DNA from: a bacterium
GTDB taxonomy: Bacteria > UBA10199 > 2-02-FULL-44-16 > JAAZCA01
Assembly: GCA_041648665.1 (NCBI GenBank)
Contig: JBAZOP010000091.1
Coordinates: 1-11,478, forward strand
Direction: 5' to 3'
Length of the DNA: 11,478 bases
The notes below the pieces were generated by a model that ran no database searches, had not been told where the DNA came from, and was given only the letters and a program-made list of their open reading frames with translations. This document shows, one piece after another, positions 6,368 through 11,478 of this stretch (the first letter of the stretch is position 1; each line of letters starts with the position of its first letter). Both the position numbers and the translations under genes were made by a program.

Positions 6368-8792
6368 GAAAAATTACAACCCTCACGAAATCGAGGCGAA
6401 GTGGCAGAAACGCTGGAGCGAGGACGGCGTCTTCAAGGTGGAGCCGGAAGAGGGGTCGAAAAAACATTACCTGCTCGAGATGCTCCCGTATCCGTCCGGC
6501 CGCATCCACATGGGGCATGTGCGCAACTACACGATAGGCGACGTGGCCGCGAGATACAGGGCCATGCTGGGCTACAAGGTCCTGCACCCCATGGGCTGGG
6601 ACGCCTTCGGCATGCCGGCGGAGAACGCGGCCATAAAACACGGCGTTCACCCCGCGAAGTGGACGCAGGAGAACATCGACTACATGCGCGGGCAGCTGAA
6701 ACGCCTCGGGTTCTCCTACGACTGGGACCGGGAGTTCGCCACCTGCAACCCGGATTACTACAGGTGGGAGCAGCTCATCTTCACTCGGATGTACGAGAAG
6801 GGGTGGGCTTATCGCAAGACGTCCATGGTCAACTGGTGCCCGGCGTGCCAGACCGTGCTCGCCAACGAGCAGGCCGAGGGCGGCGTCTGCTGGCGATGCG
6901 ACTCGCAGGTGGAGCTGCGCTCCATGACACAGTGGTATTTCAGGATCACCGACTATGCGGAGGAACTGCTGAGGGACGTGGATGAGAAACTCACAGGCTG
7001 GCCCGAGCGCGTGAGAGTGATGCAGCGCGAATGGATCGGCCGTAGCTCCGGGGCGAACATAGATTTTCAGATAGAGGGTTCCGACAGGAAGATCAGGATA
7101 TTCACGACCAGGCCCGACACGCTCTACGGCGCGACCTTCATGAGCATAGCCTGGGAGCATCCGCTGGCTCTGGAACTCGCGGCGATACACGGAAAGAGAT
7201 CGGAGGTCGAGGGCTTCGTGGCCAAGAGCTCCAAGATCGACCACCAGGCCAGGCTCGCCAACGCCTACGAGAAGGACGGGGAGTTCACCGGCGCGCACTG
7301 CATAAATCCCCTCACCGGCCGCCGCATGCCGATATACGTCGCCAACTTCGTTGTCATGGAATACGGCACAGGCGCGGTGATGGCGGTCCCTGCGCACGAC
7401 CAGCGCGACTTCGAGTTCGCCCGCAAGTACAACCTCCCGATAAAAGTCGTCATCCAGCCCGACGGCGCGTCGCTCGACCCGAGGGCCATGTCCGAGGCAT
7501 GGGAGGGTCCGGGCAGGCTGGTGGAGTCGGCGCACTTCTCGGACATGCCATCCGCCGAAGGGGCGCGCGCGATCACGGCGTATCTGGCCGAGAAGGGGTT
7601 GGGCGGAGCCACGGTCACATACAGGATCAAGGACTGGTGCATATCGCGGCAGCGCTACTGGGGCACGCCCATACCGATAATCAACTGCGACAAGTGCGGC
7701 GAGGTGGCCGTGCCTGAGAAGGATCTGCCGGTGCTCTTGCCCGAGAAGGTGGAGCTCACCGGCGAGGGAGGATCGCCCCTGGCGAAACTTGACTCCTTCG
7801 TGAATGCGAAGTGCCCGAAATGCGGCGGGCAAGGGAGGCGCGAGACGGACACCATGGACACCTTCGTGGAGTCCTCCTGGTATCTCTTCCGCTACGCGTG
7901 TCCCAAGTACGACAAGGGCCCGCTCGACCCGAAGGCGGTGGCGTACTGGCTGCCGGTGGACCAGTACATAGGCGGCATCGAACATGCGGTGGGGCATCTC
8001 ATGTACTGCCGCTACTTCACGAAGGTGATGCGCGACCTGGGGCTTATAAAACTCGATGAGCCTGTGGCGGGTCTCATGACCCAGGGCATGGTCTACAAGG
8101 ACGGCGCCAAGATGAGCAAGTCCAAGGGCAACGTGGTCGATCCGGACGACATGATAGAGAAGTACGGAGCCGACACCGTGCGCCTCTTCATGCTCTTCGC
8201 TTCGCCGCCCGAGAAGGACCTGGAGTGGAGCGACCAGGGGCTTGAGGGTGCAAGCCGTTTTCTCTGGAGATTCTGGAGGCTTGTGGACGGTTGGATCGCC
8301 GCCGACTCCGATGGCAGGGGAGATGCTGAGATGGATCGCTGGCGCAACAGGACCATAAAGAAGGTGACGGAGGACATCGAGCGCTACCACTTCAACACCG
8401 CGATCGCTGCGCTCATGGAGTACGTCAATTACCTCTACAGCGTGGAGGTGAAGGGGATGAGCAGAGAGGCGATTGAGTCGCTGGTCCTCCTCATGTCGCC
8501 TCTGGTGCCGCACGCGGCGGAGGAGCTGTGGAGTAACCTCGGCCACAAGGACTACATGTTGCGAGAGAAATGGCCCGGTTTCGACGAATCCAAGATCGCA
8601 AGCGAATCCGTGACGATCGTAGTCCAGGTCGCGGGCAAGCTGCGCGACAGGATAGAGGTGAGTGCTGCGGCCGGAGAGGAAGAGCTGAGGCTGGCGGCGC
8701 TGGCCTCCGAGAAGGTGAAGGCTGCGCTGGCAGGGAGAGCGCCCAAAAAAGTCGTGGTCGTTCCGGGGAGGCTGGTCAACATAGTGGTATGA
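6360..8792 (+). CDS. leuS: Leucyl-tRNA synthetase LeuS
   Basis: LeuS charges tRNA-Leu with leucine using ATP in the cytoplasm and edits mischarged tRNA. From ATG 6360 it has 810 residues, within the usual range. The class I motifs are present: HMGH at 50-53 (HIGH motif) and KMSKS at 584-588. A zinc ribbon is formed by CPAC (160-163) and CWRC (177-180), and a second four-cysteine set lies at Cys443/446 and Cys485/488. The editing domain carries TRPDTLYG at 250-257. The return to the catalytic core shows WCISRQRYWG, and an anticodon-binding helical domain and small C-terminal domain follow. The frame stays open to 6258, but those codons overlap asnB and have no homology look; ATG 6360 has AAGGTGGGG just before it. 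Its start overlaps the asnB stop (ATGCCTGA), so the two are probably translationally coupled. Confidence 0.96.
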   Translation: MPEKNYNPHEIEAKWQKRWSEDGVFKVEPEEGSKKHYLLEMLPYPSGRIHMGHVRNYTIGDVAARYRAMLGYKVLHPMGWDAFGMPAENAAIKHGVHPAKWTQENIDYMRGQLKRLGFSYDWDREFATCNPDYYRWEQLIFTRMYEKGWAYRKTSMVNWCPACQTVLANEQAEGGVCWRCDSQVELRSMTQWYFRITDYAEELLRDVDEKLTGWPERVRVMQREWIGRSSGANIDFQIEGSDRKIRIFTTRPDTLYGATFMSIAWEHPLALELAAIHGKRSEVEGFVAKSSKIDHQARLANAYEKDGEFTGAHCINPLTGRRMPIYVANFVVMEYGTGAVMAVPAHDQRDFEFARKYNLPIKVVIQPDGASLDPRAMSEAWEGPGRLVESAHFSDMPSAEGARAITAYLAEKGLGGATVTYRIKDWCISRQRYWGTPIPIINCDKCGEVAVPEKDLPVLLPEKVELTGEGGSPLAKLDSFVNAKCPKCGGQGRRETDTMDTFVESSWYLFRYACPKYDKGPLDPKAVAYWLPVDQYIGGIEHAVGHLMYCRYFTKVMRDLGLIKLDEPVAGLMTQGMVYKDGAKMSKSKGNVVDPDDMIEKYGADTVRLFMLFASPPEKDLEWSDQGLEGASRFLWRFWRLVDGWIAADSDGRGDAEMDRWRNRTIKKVTEDIERYHFNTAIAALMEYVNYLYSVEVKGMSREAIESLVLLMSPLVPHAAEELWSNLGHKDYMLREKWPGFDESKIASESVTIVVQVAGKLRDRIEVSAAAGEEELRLAALASEKVKAALAGRAPKKVVVVPGRLVNIVV

Positions 8793-8795
8793 ACA

Positions 8796-9824
8796 ATGCC
8801 TAAGATCGATATCACAGCGTTGGATCGGGAACTCAAACAGGGGAAGCGGAGACCCGTCTACTTCATAGTGGGCGAGGAGGGCTATCTCGCCCATGCTGCG
8901 CTTGCCTCGATCAAGGAGGCGTTGGGCGCGGGCGATGGCGGCGCGGCCGAGGTGGTGAGCTTCACGGCTCAGGAGGCCAGCCCCGAGGATGTGATAGGCG
9001 CGCTCCGCACCGTACCCATGCTGGGCGCGAGGCCTGTGGTCGTGATCCGCGGCGGCGAGGCGCTTGCCAAGGAGCGCAAGGCGGCGATCTCAGACGCCCT
9101 TGCCGAATATCTCTCTAAGCCGCTGGACTGCGCCACGTTGATCGTGGTCGCGGAGAAGATGGACGGCCGCACCAGGCTCATGCAGCTTGCGGAGAAGAGC
9201 GGGGCGATCGTCGAGTGCCGCAGGCTATACGACGACAAGGTCCCGGCGTGGATCAACATGCAGGTCAAAAGAAACGGCAGGCAGATCTCCATGGAAGCGG
9301 CGAAGTTTCTGGCCGAGATGGTCGGCAACGACCTGGGACAGATTTCCGGCGCGATCGACAGGATAGTCCTCTACATCGGGGATCGGAAGGCCGTCGACCT
9401 CAAGGATGTGGAAGCGGCCGTGGCGGACACCCACCAGAGGGACGTATTCGACCTGACGGACGCGGTGGGTGAGAGGCGGCTCTCGCGCGCACTCTCCTAT
9501 CTACACAATCTCATCCAGAACGGCCAGCCGCCGCCGCTGATCCTGCATATGCTGGCAAGGCACTTCCGGATGCTCTCAAAGGCGCGCGAGATCTCGGGAC
9601 GCACGAGCGACAGGACGGAGATGGCGAAGTACATCGGGGTGAATCCGTTCTACCTCCAGGGCTATCTCGATCAGTCGCAGAACTTCTCGCGGAGCGAGCT
9701 CAGGGGGAGCTTCGCCGTGCTCCACAGGTGCGACAGGGAGATAAAGTCGAGCCGCATGCCGAAGGAGAGGGTGATAGAGAGGGCGATCGTGGCGCTGGTC
9801 GAAAAAAAAGACGCTGCCCGCTGA
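8796..9824 (+). CDS. holA: DNA polymerase III subunit delta HolA
   Basis: Delta is the wrench subunit of the clamp loader: it binds the beta sliding clamp and opens it. The 342 residues match the family length. The N-terminal part begins PVYFIVGEEGYL (about 19-31), the degenerate AAA+ P-loop region typical of delta, which does not hydrolyse ATP. The middle holds LAEMVGNDLGQISGAIDR, the usual signature of the AAA+ lid domain, followed by DVFDLTDAVGER. The C-terminal collar domain includes LILHMLARHFRML, also characteristic. The ATG lies three bases after the leuS stop, with no strong ribosome binding site, so coupling to leuS translation is likely. The last codons (GAA AAA AAA GAC GCT GCC CGC) double as part of the terminator. 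In Geobacter-type genomes lptE usually sits between leuS and holA; here it is absent. Confidence 0.92.
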   Translation: MPKIDITALDRELKQGKRRPVYFIVGEEGYLAHAALASIKEALGAGDGGAAEVVSFTAQEASPEDVIGALRTVPMLGARPVVVIRGGEALAKERKAAISDALAEYLSKPLDCATLIVVAEKMDGRTRLMQLAEKSGAIVECRRLYDDKVPAWINMQVKRNGRQISMEAAKFLAEMVGNDLGQISGAIDRIVLYIGDRKAVDLKDVEAAVADTHQRDVFDLTDAVGERRLSRALSYLHNLIQNGQPPPLILHMLARHFRMLSKAREISGRTSDRTEMAKYIGVNPFYLQGYLDQSQNFSRSELRGSFAVLHRCDREIKSSRMPKERVIERAIVALVEKKDAAR

Positions 9825-9841
9825 GGCAGCGCCCTTCTTTT
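9801..9841. terminator. Bidirectional terminator shared by holA and rpsT
   Basis: CGCTGCC (9812-9818) pairs with GGCAGCG (9825-9831), giving a 7-base-pair G+C-rich stem with a 6-base loop that contains the holA stop. On the plus strand a pyrimidine run ending in CTTTTATT follows, terminating the leuS-holA transcript. On the minus strand the stem is followed by eight U residues (from GAAAAAAAAG at 9801-9810), terminating rpsT, whose stop is at 9868. The left arm and the A-tract are coding sequence of holA. Confidence 0.85.
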
Positions 9842-9867
9842 ATTCCGGTTTAAATATCGACAGACCG

Positions 9868-10146
9868 TCAATTGCGCGCGGCGTTCGCCATGCGCGCAAG
9901 TCTCGAGGCGAGGCGGGAGGCCTTGCGTTTGTGGATCACTCCCTTTTGGGCCGCCTTCATCACGAGGGGGATGGCCTTCTTCACTAGCAGGTCGTCCTTC
10001 GTCGCCCTGGCCTCCTTGACCGCCGTGCGCATCCTCGAACCGCAGGCCTTGTTGACCAGGCGACGCTTTTCGCTCTGCCTGGCGCGCTTTATCGCGGAGG
10101 CATGCCTGCCCACGCCCATCTTCTTCTTCGTCTTGTCTATAGCCAT
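9868..10146 (-). CDS. rpsT: 30S ribosomal protein S20
   Basis: S20 is a primary 16S rRNA-binding protein needed early in 30S assembly; it is a three-helix bundle. The 92 residues are highly basic and show the typical order: an extended N-terminus with MAIDKTKKKMGVGRHASAIK, the conserved RQSEKRR at about 23-29, a middle helix, then KGVIHKRKASRLASRLA near the C-terminus, which matches the family's KGVIHKNKAARRKSRL pattern. The N-terminus is a few residues longer than in E. coli S20 (87). ATG 10146 has a good AGGGAGA site six bases upstream. It is transcribed alone, convergent with holA over a shared terminator and divergent from murJ. No oddity in sequence. Confidence 0.95.
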   Translation of the reverse strand: MAIDKTKKKMGVGRHASAIKRARQSEKRRLVNKACGSRMRTAVKEARATKDDLLVKKAIPLVMKAAQKGVIHKRKASRLASRLARMANAARN

Positions 10147-10160
10147 TTAATTCTCCCTGG

Positions 10161-10189
10161 TTGCAAATGAGGAGTGCCGCAGCTATCAT
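10161..10189 (+). promoter_or_regulatory. Predicted sigma-70-type promoter for murJ
   Basis: TTGCAA (10161-10166, five of six matches to TTGACA counted with one or two mismatches) and TATCAT (10184-10189, five of six matches to TATAAT) are separated by exactly 17 bases. The predicted transcript begins near 10196, about 60 bases before the murJ ATG, so the hairpin at 10209-10224 would be in its leader. The elements are the best promoter match in the window. Confidence 0.5.
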
Positions 10190-10202
10190 GGCACCTCCCT
10201 AT

Positions 10203-10208
10203 TGTCAA
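10203..10208 (-). promoter_or_regulatory. Perfect -35 element facing rpsT
   Basis: A perfect TTGACA on the minus strand (10208-10203) points to rpsT, 57 bases away. No good -10 hexamer lies at 16-18 bases (TAGCTG at 17 is poor; GATAGC at 15 is somewhat better). It overlaps the murJ promoter region, so the two promoters may interfere with each other. The -35 is convincing; the complete promoter is not. Confidence 0.35.
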
Positions 10209-10230
10209 CCCCGCGTATTCGGGGCTCTTT
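10209..10230 (+). terminator. Terminator-like hairpin in the predicted murJ leader
   Basis: CCCCG (10209-10213) pairs with CGGGG (10220-10224) around a 6-base loop, followed by CTCTTTTTA with five consecutive U residues. It lies downstream of the predicted murJ promoter and upstream of the start codon. The stem is only five base pairs, so termination may be weak. A role as attenuator is possible. It does not serve rpsT, which reads the other way. Confidence 0.3.
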
Positions 10231-10241
10231 TTATCAGCGAA

Positions 10242-10305
10242 GGGGACGGTCAGCGATATGAGGACGGAGCACGCCAATATAAGCCGCAGGGTGGGGACGG
10301 TCAGC
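10242..10305 (+). repeat. 13-base direct repeat flanking the murJ start
   Basis: GGGGACGGTCAGC occurs at 10242-10254 and again at 10293-10305, 51 bases apart, an exact multiple of three. The first copy overlaps the ribosome binding site; the second encodes residues Gly13-Ser16 of MurJ (GTVS). Both are in the same reading frame. Upstream of the ATG no other start codon is available before the frame leaves the repeat, so the start call is not changed. Confidence 0.6.
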
Positions 10306-11478
10306 TTCTTCACCCTCATCTCCAGGATCCTGGGGCTTGCCAGGGATGCTGTCCTGGCCTGGGCCTTCGGCGCTACCAGGTTCGCCGATGCCTTTTACGT
10401 GGCCTTCAGGATACCCAATCTGCTCAGGCGCTTGGTCGCCGAGGGCGCGCTCACCATCGCCTTTGTGCCGATCTACACCGAGAACCTCGCCCGCTCCAGG
10501 GAAGAGGGGAAGAGGGCGGCCTCGGTGGTCTTCACCTATCTGTCCATATTCCTGGCGCTGCTGGCCATCGTGGGCGTGATCGGGGCGCCGCTTCTCGTGA
10601 GGCTCATCGCGTGGGGCTTCACCGCGAGCCCCGAGAAATTCGAGATCACGGTCTTTTTGACCAGGCTCATGTTCCCGTACATCGTCCTCATCAGCCTCGT
10701 GGCCCTGGCCATGGGCATCCTCAATTCCCTCAAACACTTTGCTGCGCCGGCCGCGTCGCCGGTGCTGCTCAACATATTCATCATATTCGGCGCCCTCGTG
10801 CTGGATAAGCATTTCTCGGTGCCGGCAGAGGGCGTGGCGGTCGGCGTGATACTGGGAGGGATCGCGCAGCTGGCCCTCCAAATCCCGCCGCTCTGGCGCG
10901 AGGGGATGCTGCCCAGGCTCGATTTCAACTGGAGGCATCCTGCGCTCAAGGGGCTGCTCGTCCTCATGATACCCTCAGCGTTCGGGGCCGCGGTGTATCA
11001 GTTCAACGTGGTGGTGGTCACCTTTCTCGCGTCGTTTCTGCCCGACGGCAGCGTTTCGTATCTGTGGTACGCAGATCGCGTCTCGGAGTTTTCGCTCGGC
11101 ATATTCTCGATAGCGGTGGCCACCGTCACGCTGCCGACGCTGTCGGACCATGCGATCAAGAAGGACACAGGCGCGTTCAAAGAGACGCTGCGTTACAGTC
11201 TAAAGCTGGCCTTCCTGATAGACATACCCGCTGCCGTGGGGCTGTATATCCTGGCACTGCCCGTGGTGAGCGTCCTTTTCCAGAGGGGGGAGTTCACGCC
11301 TGAGGCGGCCGTGGCCTCGGCCGGAGCTCTCTGTTTCTTCGCGGTCAAGATCCCGTTCGTCTCCGGCGTGCGCAACCTAGTGCCCGCCTTCTTTGCGCTG
11401 AAGGATGCGAAGACGCCGGTGGCCGTGTCGATCGTCGCCGTGATCGTGAACGCGGCGTTCGCCCTGGTGCTCATGAAG
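10258..11478 (+). CDS. murJ: Lipid II flippase MurJ, N-terminal part (runs off window)
   Basis: MurJ moves lipid II from the inner to the outer leaflet of the inner membrane for peptidoglycan synthesis. The first 407 codons are present with no stop; the family is about 500-530 residues, so the C-terminal helices lie past the right edge. The N-terminus shows ISRILGLARDAVLAWAFG (21-38) and ADAFYVAFRIPNLLRRLVAEG (43-63, written here as two parts: ADAFYVAF and RIPNLLRRLVAEG). Residues known to matter in E. coli MurJ have clear counterparts: Arg23, Arg29, Asp44, Arg57, Glu62, and Asp273-Arg274 in the WYADR block. Many hydrophobic segments follow, as expected for a MATE-like MOP-superfamily transporter. 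The ATG at 10258 is the only plausible start; the G-rich AAGGGGACGG lies about eight bases or more upstream. The gene diverges from rpsT. Confidence 0.94.
   Translation, partial: MRTEHANISRRVGTVSFFTLISRILGLARDAVLAWAFGATRFADAFYVAFRIPNLLRRLVAEGALTIAFVPIYTENLARSREEGKRAASVVFTYLSIFLALLAIVGVIGAPLLVRLIAWGFTASPEKFEITVFLTRLMFPYIVLISLVALAMGILNSLKHFAAPAASPVLLNIFIIFGALVLDKHFSVPAEGVAVGVILGGIAQLALQIPPLWREGMLPRLDFNWRHPALKGLLVLMIPSAFGAAVYQFNVVVVTFLASFLPDGSVSYLWYADRVSEFSLGIFSIAVATVTLPTLSDHAIKKDTGAFKETLRYSLKLAFLIDIPAAVGLYILALPVVSVLFQRGEFTPEAAVASAGALCFFAVKIPFVSGVRNLVPAFFALKDAKTPVAVSIVAVIVNAAFALVLMK

Noticed and set aside
6327..8894. An 855-codon open frame on the minus strand across all of leuS
   Set aside because: Its codons are in exact register with leuS, so minus-strand stops would need TTA, CTA or TCA codons in leuS. 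The gene simply avoids these codons in a G+C-rich genome. The translation shows no family features, while leuS is unambiguous.
9801..9831. A8 tract followed by a hairpin in holA, resembling the dnaX programmed frameshift site
   Set aside because: The tract is three codons from the holA end, and a -1 shift would add only a short tail. The A8 tract and the hairpin are fully explained as the bidirectional terminator.

Overview
The window looks like a stretch of ordinary, fairly G+C-rich bacterial chromosome from a Gram-negative-type organism. It carries core genes for translation, replication and the cell envelope, and one protein has a clear Sec signal peptide. The order leuS-holA, convergent with rpsT and followed by a divergent murJ, recalls deltaproteobacterial chromosomes such as Geobacter. 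Together with frequent AGG and ATA codons this suggests a deltaproteobacterial-type lineage (Desulfobacterota or relatives). That placement is an inference made without any search. I see no tRNA, rRNA, CRISPR array, insertion sequence, integrase or phage gene.

Left part (1-1730, minus strand): prmA (ribosomal protein L11 methyltransferase) and rsmE (16S rRNA m3U1498 methyltransferase) form a tight pair that runs towards the left edge. After them come the first 28 codons of a glycerophosphodiester phosphodiesterase-like gene, cut by the window edge. A 55-base gap with a perfect 13-base palindrome separates prmA from a divergent gene for a zinc-ribbon, multi-pass membrane protein of Yip1 type (1786-2544). 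That gene converges on an exported PhnD-like solute-binding protein (2565-3344, minus) that has no transporter genes beside it.

Middle (3497-9824, plus strand): four genes with almost no space between them form one apparent operon. They are a membrane-anchored polyprenyl-phosphate glycosyltransferase (GT2), a glutamine-dependent asparagine synthetase, leucyl-tRNA synthetase (leuS) and DNA polymerase III delta subunit (holA). The spacings are 6 bases, an 8-base overlap and 3 bases. The operon ends in a hairpin whose left arm is the last holA codons. A U-tract on each strand lets the same hairpin serve the convergent rpsT.

Right part (9868-11478): rpsT (ribosomal protein S20, minus) and the first 407 codons of murJ (lipid II flippase, plus) diverge from a 111-base region. 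It contains a good promoter-like signal for murJ, a perfect -35 element facing rpsT, and a short terminator-like hairpin inside the predicted murJ leader.

I found no convincing new multi-gene system. The observations most worth checking are regulatory or about gene order: a possible leaderless start for the left-edge gene with a repeated GATATATC palindrome, the hairpin in the murJ leader, the absence of lptE between leuS and holA, the GT2-asparagine synthetase pair, and the orphan binding protein.
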